A stretch of 44,426 nt of DNA from an uncultured Bacilli bacterium (GCA_905235065.1 CAJOJR010000004.1:1-44426); one strand, 5' to 3'. Positions 26,139 through 36,340 are shown, counted from the stretch's first letter. The notes: generated from the letters alone by a model not told the origin. Numbers and translations: made by a program.

Positions 26139-27206
26139 ATGAAAAAGAGTATTGCATTTTTTGCAAAGAATTTAGATATAGGTGGTATTGAAAGAGCAAT
26201 TATAAACTATGTAAATAATATTGATTATAATAAGTACAATGTAACTTTATTTTTAGAAAAAAAAGAAGGTATGTATTTAAATGAAATAAATAAAAGCGCA
26301 AATATTATTGATTTTAATATTAATGAAAATAAAAATATTATTTTAAGAAAAATTATAAATGCATTAAAACTAATTAAATTCAGCATTAAGTATTATAATA
26401 AATTTGATTTTGCAGCAAACTTTGCTACAACTGTTAAAAGTGGAGCTATATTATCTAAAAGATTCTCTAAGAATAATGCTATATGGTTTCATGGGGATTA
26501 TTGGAATAACAAAGAAGAAGCTAATAAGTTTTTAAAATATATTAGAGCTAATAAATATAAAAAGATAGTTTTTGTTTCTAATGCTTTAAAAGAGAAGTAT
26601 TTGAGCGTACACGATTCTGAACAACTATTATATGTAATTAATAATCCGGTTAATTATAAAGAAATGCTTGAAAGGGGAAAAGAGAAGATTAAAGAAAAGA
26701 AGACTAAGACTATTGTATTAAATGTAGGAAGACATGAAGAGCATGCTAAAAGATTGTCAGTTTTGTTAAATTCTGCAAAGAGATTATTGGATAAAAATTA
26801 TGATTTTGAATTATGGATGGTCGGTGATGGACCAGATACCTCTTTATATAAAGATTTAGTTAAAAAATTAAAAATAGAAAAAAATGTTAAATTTTTAGGT
26901 AAAAAAAGTAATGTATATCCATATTTTAAAATATGTGATGTAGTAGTTTTATCTTCTGTTATAGAAGGAAATCCAGTTGTTTATTTAGAAAGTAAAATAT
27001 TTAATAAACCGATAATATCAACAAATGTTTCTGATGCCAAAATAGAACTTAAAGGTTATGGTATAGTTACAAATATAGATGAAGAATCATTTTATTTGGG
27101 ATTAAAAAAATTTTTAGATGAAGGGTATAAAATTAAAAACAAATTTGATCCTGAAAATTATAATAAAGATGTATTTAAAAAATTATATCATGTTATAGAG
27201 GATTAA
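26139..27206 (+). CDS. Family 4 glycosyltransferase
   Basis: 355 residues of GT-B fold. The N-terminal acceptor half starts FFAKNLDIGGIERAIINYVN (the Gly-rich GGIE loop); the C-terminal donor half has VGRHEEHAKRL, WMVGDGPD and the retaining-enzyme E-x7-E motif EGNPVVYLE. It would add one sugar to the growing lipid-linked repeat unit on the cytoplasmic side. AAAGGAG precedes the ATG in the end of the flippase gene. All eight Arg codons are AGA or AGG. Confidence 0.9.
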   Translation: MKKSIAFFAKNLDIGGIERAIINYVNNIDYNKYNVTLFLEKKEGMYLNEINKSANIIDFNINENKNIILRKIINALKLIKFSIKYYNKFDFAANFATTVKSGAILSKRFSKNNAIWFHGDYWNNKEEANKFLKYIRANKYKKIVFVSNALKEKYLSVHDSEQLLYVINNPVNYKEMLERGKEKIKEKKTKTIVLNVGRHEEHAKRLSVLLNSAKRLLDKNYDFELWMVGDGPDTSLYKDLVKKLKIEKNVKFLGKKSNVYPYFKICDVVVLSSVIEGNPVVYLESKIFNKPIISTNVSDAKIELKGYGIVTNIDEESFYLGLKKFLDEGYKIKNKFDPENYNKDVFKKLYHVIED

Positions 27207-27208
27207 TT

Positions 27209-28162
27209 ATGAGTAAGATAAGTGTAATAATTCCAGTTTATGGAGTAGAAGAGTATATTGTAAAGTGTATTAATAGTATTGTTAATCAAACACTAAAAGA
27301 TATAGAAATAATTATTGTTAATGATGGAACTAAAGATAATTCTATTAAATTAATTAAAGAGAATTTTAATGATAAAAGAATTAAAATATTCAATAAAGAA
27401 AATGGTGGTTTAGCAAGTGCTAGAAATTATGGTATTAAAAAATCTACTGGGGAATTTTTATTTTTTGTTGACAGTGATGATTATATTGATACTAATTGTT
27501 TAAAAGAAATGTATGAGAAAGCTATAAAAGATAAAGTCGATTTAGTAATATGTGATTATTATAAATTAGAAGAAAACGGCAATAAAGAGCATATATCAAT
27601 TATTCCACATTATGATAAAAGCAATAATAAATGTTCAGTTATTTCAATGCCTGGAGCTGTATGTAAATTAATAAAATTAAACATAGTTAAGGATAATAAT
27701 ATAGAGTTTTTAGAAGGTAAATGTTTTGAAGATAATGCAATTATGCCTTTTGCATGTGCTTTATGTAAGAATTTTTCATATGTTGAGAAACCATTTTATT
27801 ATTACTTACAAAGAACTGGTTCAATATTAAATAAAAAACATTATGATAAAAAATGGGAAGATATATTTGATTCGCTTGATCATCTTTATAATAAATTTAA
27901 AGAGTATAATTTGTTAAATGAATACAAAGATGAATTAGAGTATATTTATATAGAATATTTACTTCATGCCTCTAATTTAAGATTTATTGATTATAAAGAA
28001 GGTAATAGTAATATTTTAAAAGTTAAAAGAATTATTAAAGATAAATTTCCCAATTGGCGAAAAAATAAGTATTATAAAAAAGAAAGCATTAAATATAAAA
28101 TTATGTGTAATTTGTTTTATTTTAATTGGTTGTTTATAATAAAAGTGTTAAGGAGGAAATAA
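27209..28162 (+). CDS. Family 2 glycosyltransferase
   Basis: 317 residues, GT-A fold. N-terminal SVIIPVYGVEEYIVKCINSI, VNDGTKDNS, NGGLASARNYG and the metal-binding DSDD form the usual GT2 core, followed by a helical C-terminal region. It is 42% or so alike by eye in its first 100 residues to the next gene (a visual impression, not an alignment), suggesting tandem duplication. Starts 2 bases after the previous stop. Confidence 0.92.
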   Translation: MSKISVIIPVYGVEEYIVKCINSIVNQTLKDIEIIIVNDGTKDNSIKLIKENFNDKRIKIFNKENGGLASARNYGIKKSTGEFLFFVDSDDYIDTNCLKEMYEKAIKDKVDLVICDYYKLEENGNKEHISIIPHYDKSNNKCSVISMPGAVCKLIKLNIVKDNNIEFLEGKCFEDNAIMPFACALCKNFSYVEKPFYYYLQRTGSILNKKHYDKKWEDIFDSLDHLYNKFKEYNLLNEYKDELEYIYIEYLLHASNLRFIDYKEGNSNILKVKRIIKDKFPNWRKNKYYKKESIKYKIMCNLFYFNWLFIIKVLRRK

Positions 28163-29109
28163 TGAAAGTAAGTGTTATTGTTCCTGTATATAATGTAGAA
28201 AAATATATTGATAGATGCTTAAAATCTTTAGTTAATCAAACATTAAAAGATATTGAAATAATAGTTGTTAATGATGGAAGTCCTGATAATAGCCAAAAAA
28301 TAATTGATAAGTATGCTAAAAAATATAAGAATGTAAAATCATATATAAAAGAAAATGGTGGAGTTTCAGATGCTAGAAACTATGGAATAAAAAAATCTTC
28401 TGGAGAATATATTGCATTTGTTGATGGCGATGATTTTGTTTTGGAAAACATGTATGAAAGTATGTATGAAAAAGCAAAATCAGATAATTTTGATGTTGTT
28501 GTATGTGATTTAAACTATATTTACGAAGATAGTAATAAAGAAAATAGAGTTTCATCTGGATTTAATAAAGATACAAGTGATATAAATAAAGCTATAATTA
28601 ATAATTATCCGGTTGTTTGGAATAAGATTATTAAAAGAGAAATATTTGAAGACATTGAATTTAAAAAAGGTGTTTGGTTTGAAGATGTTGAATTTATATA
28701 TAGAATGCTACCATTAATTAAAAATATAGGTGTAATAAAAGAACCATTTAATCAATATATTCAAAGAAAAGGATCAATTACTAAAAGTGTTGATAAAAGA
28801 ATTTATAATTATATTGATAACTGGAATGGTATTATAGATTTTTATAAAGAAAAAGGCTTCTATGATAAATATAAGAAAGAATTAGAATTTGCTTATGTTA
28901 GATATATTTATGCTACATTTGTAAAGCAATCAACTTACTTTGATAAAGATGAGTATAATAAAGCAGTAGACTTAGCAATTAAAAATGTTAAAAAGAATTT
29001 TCCAAATTATAGAAAAAATAAATATTTTTATAAAAGTTTAAAAGGCGCATATTTATTAACATTTAATAAATGTGTTTCTAAAATATTATATAAAATTAAA
29101 AATAAATAG
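28162..29109 (+). CDS. Family 2 glycosyltransferase, paralogue of the previous gene
   Basis: 315 residues with the same GT2 core: SVIVPVYNVEKYIDRCLKSL, VNDGSPDNSQ, NGGVSDARNYG, DGDD. ATG 28162 follows AGGAGG and overlaps the previous stop (TAATG); an earlier in-frame start at 28126 lies inside the upstream gene and has no site. Probably transfers a different sugar of the same repeat unit. Confidence 0.92.
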   Translation: MKVSVIVPVYNVEKYIDRCLKSLVNQTLKDIEIIVVNDGSPDNSQKIIDKYAKKYKNVKSYIKENGGVSDARNYGIKKSSGEYIAFVDGDDFVLENMYESMYEKAKSDNFDVVVCDLNYIYEDSNKENRVSSGFNKDTSDINKAIINNYPVVWNKIIKREIFEDIEFKKGVWFEDVEFIYRMLPLIKNIGVIKEPFNQYIQRKGSITKSVDKRIYNYIDNWNGIIDFYKEKGFYDKYKKELEFAYVRYIYATFVKQSTYFDKDEYNKAVDLAIKNVKKNFPNYRKNKYFYKSLKGAYLLTFNKCVSKILYKIKNK

Positions 29110-29117
29110 GTGATAAT

Positions 29118-30278
29118 ATGATTAAAAAGAATATATTATTTGTAGTTGATGAAAAAAGAATGGGTGGAGTATCAGTATTACTAGAAGATATATTAAATAA
29201 TATAAATGTTGATAAATATAATATTGATATTGCGGTACTTCATAACGCTGGAGATTATTTAAATAATTTACCTAAAAATGTAAATATAATATATGGAACA
29301 AGCTTTTTTGATGCAGTTGATTTAACTTTAAAAGAAGTGATTAAAAGTAAGAATCTTAAACTTATTTATTCTAAACTTAGATTAATATATTTGATGAAAA
29401 CAAAAAATATAGGTAAAAAAATAATTAAAGAAAGAAATAAAATGTTTTCTAAAAAATATGATGTTGAGATAGCGTTTAAAGATGGTTTTTGCGCTTTATT
29501 TACTGCTTATGGGAATAGTATTAAAAAATATCATTGGTTACACACAGATTATTCTATGTATGATTGTACTGAAAACTACCATGATTTGTTTGAAAGTATA
29601 TTTCCTAAATTTGATAAAATAATTGGAATATCAAATTCTGTTTTAGAAAGATTTTTAGAAAAATATAAAGTTAAAAAAACAGATGTAATATTTAATATAA
29701 TTGATTCAAATAAAATAATAAGTAAATCAAAGGAAGAAAATATTAAATACGATAAAGATAAAATTAATTTAATATCGGTTGGTAGAATTCATAATATGAA
29801 AGGATATGATAGATTAGTTGACGTATTAAATGAATTAAATATTGATAAAAAATTAGATAATGTTGTTGTAAGACTAATAGGTGATGGCCCAGACTTTGAG
29901 TTAGTTAAGAATAAAGTAGAAGAATATAAATTAAATGATAAAGTAATACTTATGGGGAGAAAAACAAATCCATTTCCGTATGTATCTTCATCCGATTGTT
30001 TCTTAATGTGTTCAAGATATGAACCATTTGGATTAGTTGTTTTAGAATCATTGATATTGGGCATTCCTGTATTATCTTGTGATGTTGCTAGTATAAAAGA
30101 AATAATGAATTCTAAATATGGTATGATTGTTGAAAATTCAAATAAAGGATTATATGATGGTATTTTAAAAGTAGTAAATGACATGAAAATGTTAAATAAA
30201 TATAAAGAGAATTTAAAAAGTTATAAATATGATATAAATAAAATATTAGAGAGTATTGAGGATTTGTTAGATGAATAA
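29118..30278 (+). CDS. Family 4 glycosyltransferase
   Basis: 386 residues. N-terminal FVVDEKRMGGVSVLLEDIL, donor half with VGRIHNMKGYDRLVDVL, LIGDGPD and EPFGLVVLE (E-x7-E). Retaining GT-B enzyme. TAGGTGAT precedes the ATG. Its 3' end overlaps pssD by 8 bases, so the four glycosyltransferases and the PssD/E pair are one unit. Confidence 0.92.
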   Translation: MIKKNILFVVDEKRMGGVSVLLEDILNNINVDKYNIDIAVLHNAGDYLNNLPKNVNIIYGTSFFDAVDLTLKEVIKSKNLKLIYSKLRLIYLMKTKNIGKKIIKERNKMFSKKYDVEIAFKDGFCALFTAYGNSIKKYHWLHTDYSMYDCTENYHDLFESIFPKFDKIIGISNSVLERFLEKYKVKKTDVIFNIIDSNKIISKSKEENIKYDKDKINLISVGRIHNMKGYDRLVDVLNELNIDKKLDNVVVRLIGDGPDFELVKNKVEEYKLNDKVILMGRKTNPFPYVSSSDCFLMCSRYEPFGLVVLESLILGIPVLSCDVASIKEIMNSKYGMIVENSNKGLYDGILKVVNDMKMLNKYKENLKSYKYDINKILESIEDLLDE

Positions 30279-30759
30279 AAAAAAGAAAGTATTGTTTATT
30301 GCATCAACTGGTGGTCACTTAGAAGAATTAATGCAATTAAAACCTATGTTTGAAAAACATGATTATTATATAATTACTGAAAAAACTAAATCAAATATAT
30401 ATTTAAAAGATAAGTATCCGAATAGAGTAAATTTTTTAGTATATGGTAGTTATACAACCTTAAAGAAGAAAATTGCTTATCCATTTAAACTTATATATAA
30501 CACTTTTAAATCATTAATTTTATATTTTAAAATAAGACCTAAATATATTATTTCAACTGGAGCACATACATCAGGGCCTATGTGTTTAATAGGACATATA
30601 TTTGGAAGCAAAATTATATTTATAGAAACATTTGCTAATAGTGAATCAAAATCTAGGACAGGATCACTTGTATATAAATTCGCAGACTTATTTATTGTAC
30701 AGTGGGAGAGTATGTTAAAACTTTATCCCAAAGCAACATATGGGGGGTGGATTTTTTAA
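30271..30759 (+). CDS. pssD: PssD-like (Alg14-type) glycosyltransferase subunit
   Basis: 162 residues. Starts VLFIASTGGHLEELMQL, the Alg14/PssD pattern, and includes ISTGAHTSGPMCLIG. Alg14-type proteins anchor the catalytic Alg13/PssE subunit at the membrane; the pair typically adds the second sugar of an exopolysaccharide repeat. The stop TAA overlaps the pssE ATG by one base. Confidence 0.88.
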   Translation: MNKKKKVLFIASTGGHLEELMQLKPMFEKHDYYIITEKTKSNIYLKDKYPNRVNFLVYGSYTTLKKKIAYPFKLIYNTFKSLILYFKIRPKYIISTGAHTSGPMCLIGHIFGSKIIFIETFANSESKSRTGSLVYKFADLFIVQWESMLKLYPKATYGGWIF

Positions 30760-31238
30760 TGATATTTGTAACACTTGGTACTCAAGATAAATCATTTGAT
30801 AGATTATTAAAATCAATAGATGAAGAAATTGAAAAAGGGAATATTAAAGAAAAAGTAATAGTTCAAGCGGGATTTACAAAATACAAAACCAAAAATATGG
30901 AGATTCATTATTTATTTGAAAAAGAAGAATTTGATAAATATATAAAAGAATGTAGTTTATTAATAACTCATGGTGGGGTTGGATCTATTTTAAGCGGTTT
31001 GAGAAATAATAAAGTTGTAATCGCATCTCCAAGACTTTCAAAATATAATGAACACATGAATGACCATCAAGTTCAAATAGTTTCAAAGTTTTCAAAAGAT
31101 GGATTATTACTTGCTTATAATGAAAACGATGATTTAAGTAATTTAATAAAAGAAGCCAAAACTTTTAAACCTAAGAAATATAAAAGTAATACTGAAAATA
31201 TGATAAATCTAATTGAAAACTTTATAGATAACAATTAA
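30759..31238 (+). CDS. pssE: PssE-like (Alg13-type) glycosyltransferase subunit
   Basis: 159 residues. MIFVTLGTQDKSFDRLL is the family N-terminus, and ITHGGVGSI is the UDP-sugar-binding segment. Works with PssD. ATG 30759 has GGGGTGG about 8 bases upstream; the in-frame ATG at 30702 lies deep inside pssD and was rejected. Its stop is within the hairpin of the locus terminator. Confidence 0.9.
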   Translation: MIFVTLGTQDKSFDRLLKSIDEEIEKGNIKEKVIVQAGFTKYKTKNMEIHYLFEKEEFDKYIKECSLLITHGGVGSILSGLRNNKVVIASPRLSKYNEHMNDHQVQIVSKFSKDGLLLAYNENDDLSNLIKEAKTFKPKKYKSNTENMINLIENFIDNN

Positions 31239-31252
31239 AGTTATCTTTTTTT
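31226..31252 (+). terminator. Terminator of the polysaccharide locus
   Basis: Stem AGATAAC / GTTATCT, loop AATTAAA containing the pssE stop codon, then T residues. Confidence 0.88.
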
Positions 31253-31299
31253 AATTCTAAAAAAAATAATTATAGAATAATATTTGTTAGGGTGTGTAT

Positions 31300-32875
<1,576 letters not shown>

Positions 32876-32877
32876 TT

Positions 32878-32907
32878 AAAGCTAAAGAAATATTCTTTAG
32901 CTTTTTA
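32878..32907 (+). terminator. Terminator after the collagen-like gene
   Basis: Twelve-base arms AAAGCTAAAGAA / TTCTTTAGCTTT with a 3-base loop, then T residues. Confidence 0.92.
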
Positions 32908-32955
32908 TCTATTCAATAAATTCATAAATACATATTATATCTTAGGTGAGTTATA

Positions 32956-34032
32956 GTGAGATATAAAGTATGTGTTTATGCAATAAGTAAAAATGAAGAA
33001 AAAAATGTAACTGATTGGGTTAAAAGTATGTCTGAAGCAGATGAAATATATGTAATGGATACTGGTTCAACTGACAATACAGTTAAATTATTAAAAGGTT
33101 TAGGTGTTAATGTTAAAACTAAAATAATAGATCCTTGGAGATTTGATAAAGCAAGAAATGAATCTTTGAATATGGTTCCACAAGATACTGATATATGTGT
33201 TTGTACAGATTTGGATGAAAGATTTGAAAGTGGATGGAGAGAAAAATTAGAAAATATTTGGAATGAAAACATTAATAGAGTAAGTTATTATTATAATTGG
33301 AGTTTTGATAAATATGGTAAACCCGCTACTAGTTTTTATATAAACAAAATTCATTCAAGAAAAGATTATATTTGGGTTAATGCTGTTCATGAAATATTAA
33401 AAAATATTAATAATAATGAATGCCAAGTAGTAAGTAATAATATAGTTTTAAATCACTATCAAGATTTAGATAAAAATAGAAACAGTTATTTAAAGTTATT
33501 AGAATTAAGTGTTAAAGAAGATCCAAATAATGATAGAAATGTTCATTATTTAGGAAGAGAATACATGTATTACAAAAAATGGAATAAGTCTATAGATACA
33601 TTAATTAAACACTTAAATATGAATACTTCGACATGGAAAGATGAAAGATGTGCATCTATGAGATACATATCAAGATGCTATATAAATTTAAAAAGGTATG
33701 ATGAAGCAGAGATGTGGTTAAAAAAAGCAATAGATGAATCTCCATATTTAAGAGAACCATTTTATGAATTGGGATATTTGTATTATATTTTAAATAAATT
33801 TAATTTATCTAAAAAGTATTTACTTAAATGTTTAAGAATAAAAGAAAAAAGTAAAAGTTATTTAAATGAATTCTTTTGTTGGGATGGGACAATTGAAGAT
33901 ATATTAAGTATTTGTGAATTCAACTTAGGAAATTACAGCAGTTCTTTGAAGTATGCTAAAAAAGCTTTGAAATATAAACCTAATGATGAAAGGATTAAAG
34001 AAAATATAGAAAAAATAAAAAACTTTCTTTAA
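32956..34032 (+). CDS. Family 2 glycosyltransferase with TPR-like C-terminus
   Basis: 358 residues. The N-terminal GT2 catalytic domain includes ISKNEEKNVTDWVKSM, DTGSTDNT and the metal motif DLDERF, and HSRKDYIWVNAVHE matches SunS/GT2 protein glycosyltransferases. The C-terminal half (about 190-358) is a set of TPR-like helical pairs (LGREYMYYKKWNKSI, ISRCYINLKRYDEAE, LGYLYYILNKFNLSK, NYSSSLKYAKKAL). GTG start with AGGTGA 6 bases upstream. It directly follows the Thr-rich collagen-like gene, so that protein is a plausible acceptor (inference). Confidence 0.85.
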   Translation: MRYKVCVYAISKNEEKNVTDWVKSMSEADEIYVMDTGSTDNTVKLLKGLGVNVKTKIIDPWRFDKARNESLNMVPQDTDICVCTDLDERFESGWREKLENIWNENINRVSYYYNWSFDKYGKPATSFYINKIHSRKDYIWVNAVHEILKNINNNECQVVSNNIVLNHYQDLDKNRNSYLKLLELSVKEDPNNDRNVHYLGREYMYYKKWNKSIDTLIKHLNMNTSTWKDERCASMRYISRCYINLKRYDEAEMWLKKAIDESPYLREPFYELGYLYYILNKFNLSKKYLLKCLRIKEKSKSYLNEFFCWDGTIEDILSICEFNLGNYSSSLKYAKKALKYKPNDERIKENIEKIKNFL

Positions 34033-34082
34033 AAAAAGTGTTTCGAAAAAAAAGTGACGATAATATAAATAGAGGAGGTAAT

Positions 34083-35225
34083 ATGAAAAAAGTAATAATA
34101 GTCTTATTATTTACTTTTTTATTTATTCCATTTAAAAGCATTAAAGCTATTAATAGTGATAATTTGCCATTAAATAAAGACATCAAAATTAATAGTGTAA
34201 ATGAAAAATATAAATGGTATAAATTAAAAGAAGTGGATAGTAGAAAAGAAAATGTTTTTGAACATATTTGCGAGCATTTGGAATTAAAAGAAACCGAATA
34301 TTCTTCTTGGGTAAGTGAAAAACCAGAAGCAAAGTATGGAAGAATAATTGAAGAAAAAGAAGAAGCTTCTTCTTCTGAAGTTAAATATTCTGCGATTATG
34401 ATTGATAATGTACTTACTTTAAATTTAAGAACAAAAGAAATAAAACTTTATGATGATAATGGGAATGAAATAAAATATAGATCTGTTATTTGCTATAATT
34501 GTACATCAACATTTCCAAGAGAAAACCTTTTTGATAATGTTTATAGTACTTATTTTGAAATAAAACACAATCAACCTATAACATTACTTTTAAATGAAGA
34601 AACAACTAAAAATATAAGAGTGCAATTTATTTATGATAAAGAAGATTACTTGTTTGGATTTAGAATATCAAAATTGGATAAAAATTATAATGTTCTTGAA
34701 TCAAAAGAAGAAAATGATTCAACATTACGAAATCTAAGTTCTCCAGCTTATTCAAGTTATATTAATTCTAATAAAGTTAATTGGTCAAGTGATAGTAAAA
34801 CTAAATATTATAGGTATAAAGATTCCTATTTATTATGTAATGAAAGAGAATATTTAGATGAATATTATGACTTTGTTGAAGATTATATTAAAGATGAAAA
34901 TCAAATCAACAAGTATTATGACTATGATGAAGTACTTTTGGAACCCCAGATAGTTGAAAAAGAAGTATTTAAAGAAATTGTTGTTCCAAAAGAAAAAATA
35001 GTAAACAAGTATATTACGATTGAAAAAGAAAATGATTCTCAAAAAGATGAAAAAAATAATGAATCTAAACCTTGTGAATATGTAATTAATGATACTATAA
35101 AAGAAAATAAAAATAGTAATGCAAAGAAATTAAGTTTTAAAATTTATGCTGTATTTACTTTATTTTTGTTGCTAATTGTGTTTTTATGTTTATTCCTAAG
35201 AGAATCACTAAAAAAATGTCGATAA
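34083..35225 (+). CDS. Unrecognised secreted protein with C-terminal membrane anchor
   Basis: 380 residues. Signal peptide MKKVIIVLLFTFLFIPFKSIKA; a mainly beta, Lys/Glu/Tyr-rich body with two Cys in VICYNCTST; a Glu/Lys-rich stretch with LVP-like repeats (EKEVFKEIVVPKEKIVNKYI) about 300-325; a single membrane helix (YAVFTLFLLLIVFLCLFL) and a short basic tail. GAGGAGGT gives ATG 34083. I do not recognise the family. Lying between dacF and spoIIAA, it may be involved in sporulation, but nothing in the sequence proves it. Confidence 0.65.
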   Translation: MKKVIIVLLFTFLFIPFKSIKAINSDNLPLNKDIKINSVNEKYKWYKLKEVDSRKENVFEHICEHLELKETEYSSWVSEKPEAKYGRIIEEKEEASSSEVKYSAIMIDNVLTLNLRTKEIKLYDDNGNEIKYRSVICYNCTSTFPRENLFDNVYSTYFEIKHNQPITLLLNEETTKNIRVQFIYDKEDYLFGFRISKLDKNYNVLESKEENDSTLRNLSSPAYSSYINSNKVNWSSDSKTKYYRYKDSYLLCNEREYLDEYYDFVEDYIKDENQINKYYDYDEVLLEPQIVEKEVFKEIVVPKEKIVNKYITIEKENDSQKDEKNNESKPCEYVINDTIKENKNSNAKKLSFKIYAVFTLFLLLIVFLCLFLRESLKKCR

Positions 35226-35241
35226 CTTTATTTTTCTAATT

Positions 35242-35259
35242 TTGTCGAATGTGTATAAT
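35242..35259 (+). promoter_or_regulatory. Spo0A box and -10 element before spoIIAA
   Basis: TTGTCGAA (35242-35249) is a perfect match to the Spo0A-binding 0A box. TATAAT follows at 35254-35259. spoIIA is a known Spo0A-activated operon in Bacillus. The box sits in the spacer rather than on the -35, so the exact mode of control is uncertain; no sigma-H -35 (AGGAWWT) was found. Confidence 0.65.
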
Positions 35260-35300
35260 TTAATAAAAAAATATTCTAAACTTATTAGGCAGGTGAAATA

Positions 35301-35642
35301 ATGTTTGAAACAAATGTAGAATATAAGAAAGGAGTACTTTTTATAAGAATATGTGGTTCACTTGATAAAACCAATTCTTATAAATTAAAAAAAGAAATTG
35401 TTCCACTAATATTAAAAAATGGATTTAAATATGTTGTTTTAAATCTAAATAATGTTGATATATTGGATAACTATGGAATAGAAGTAATTGATGAAATAAA
35501 TGATGCAGTTTTAAAATTTAATGGTAAAACAACATTAATCGATAGTAAAAAAATAGAAAAGAAAATAAAAGGTACGCTAATAGACAATATACTATATAAA
35601 GTTGGAAATGAAAGGATGGCATTAGGAATATTTGAATTATGA
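35301..35642 (+). CDS. spoIIAA: SpoIIAA-like anti-sigma factor antagonist (STAS)
   Basis: 113 residues, one STAS domain: GVLFIRICGSLDKTNS, then VVLNLNNVDILDNYGIEV. In Bacillus SpoIIAA, Ser58 in MDSSGL is phosphorylated by SpoIIAB, and only the unphosphorylated form frees sigma-F. Here the same place reads DNYG: Asn57-Tyr58 replace Ser57-Ser58, so the phosphorylatable serine is missing. No spoIIAB lies between this gene and sigF: its last four bases are the first four of sigF. AGGTGA precedes the ATG. The identification rests on the STAS pattern and on synteny (before sigF and spoVA). Confidence 0.82.
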   Translation: MFETNVEYKKGVLFIRICGSLDKTNSYKLKKEIVPLILKNGFKYVVLNLNNVDILDNYGIEVIDEINDAVLKFNGKTTLIDSKKIEKKIKGTLIDNILYKVGNERMALGIFEL

Positions 35643-36295
35643 AAAAGGATATTTGGAAATTAATAGAAGAAAACAAAAATTTAATTTATAAAATAGCTCA
35701 TTCCTATAGTGGATGTGCTAATATTGATGATTTATTTCAAGTTGGATGTATTGGAATAATTAATGCATATAAAAATTATAAGGATAATTATAATACTAAG
35801 TTTTCTACTTATGCATATAACTATATTCTTGGTGAAATAACTAATTATTTGAAGAATGATAAATTATTAAAAATGCATGGAGATAATTCTAAAATATATA
35901 AACTATATGAAAAAGCAAGAGATTATTTAACTTCTTCAAAAGGATATAACCCAACATTAAAAGAGATATCTGAATTTATGGGAATAAGTGAATATGACTT
36001 ATATAATGCTATTAATAATAACAGTGAAATAATGAGTATTGATTCCGAAATAAAGGATAATTTATATTTACATGATGTAATAGGTGAAGATCATAGTGAA
36101 GATATTGATAGTAAAATTGATTTGAAGAATATAATCGATAATCTAGATGTGAATGATAGAGAATTAATCAATTATAGGTATTATCAAGATTTCACACAAA
36201 GTGAAACTGCATCATTAATGGGAATGACTCAAGTACAAGTATCTCGTAGAGAAAATAAAATACTATCAAAAATGAAAAGTGAAATGATTAGATAA
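35639..36295 (+). CDS. sigF: Sporulation sigma factor, sigma-F-like
   Basis: 218 residues. Region 2: DDLFQVGCIGIINAYKNY, then KFSTYAYNYILGEITNYLKND; region 3 in YNPTLKEISEFMG; region 4 helix-turn-helix TQSETASLMGMTQVQVSRRE, almost identical in pattern to Bacillus SigF (SQVQVSRLE). In Bacillus it is the first forespore-specific sigma. Start ATGA overlaps spoIIAA. Slightly shorter at the N-terminus than Bacillus SigF (about 255). It could also serve sigma-G functions if no separate sigG exists; the family resemblance alone cannot exclude that. Confidence 0.88.
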   Translation: MKKDIWKLIEENKNLIYKIAHSYSGCANIDDLFQVGCIGIINAYKNYKDNYNTKFSTYAYNYILGEITNYLKNDKLLKMHGDNSKIYKLYEKARDYLTSSKGYNPTLKEISEFMGISEYDLYNAINNNSEIMSIDSEIKDNLYLHDVIGEDHSEDIDSKIDLKNIIDNLDVNDRELINYRYYQDFTQSETASLMGMTQVQVSRRENKILSKMKSEMIR

Positions 36296-36307
36296 TTTCA
36301 CTTTTTT
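36277..36307 (+). terminator. Terminator at the end of sigF
   Basis: Arms AAGTGAAAT / ATTTCACTT with a 9-base loop; the sigF stop is in the loop region. A T-run follows. It separates spoIIA from spoVA transcription. Confidence 0.85.
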
Positions 36308-36310
36308 AAT

Positions 36311-36340
36311 GTATTAAAACGAAGAAATAAATTCATAATA
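36311..36340 (+). promoter_or_regulatory. Candidate sigma-G-type promoter of spoVA
   Basis: -35 GTATT (consensus GHATR, one mismatch), 18-base spacer, -10 CATAATA (fits CATNHTA). spoVA is a sigma-G operon in Bacillus. Found between the sigF terminator and spoVAC. Confidence 0.65.

Noticed and set aside
34041-34065. Possible 0A boxes (TTTCGAA, TGACGAT) before the gene at 34083
   Set aside because: Each differs from TGNCGAA, and the sequence is A-rich enough for chance matches.
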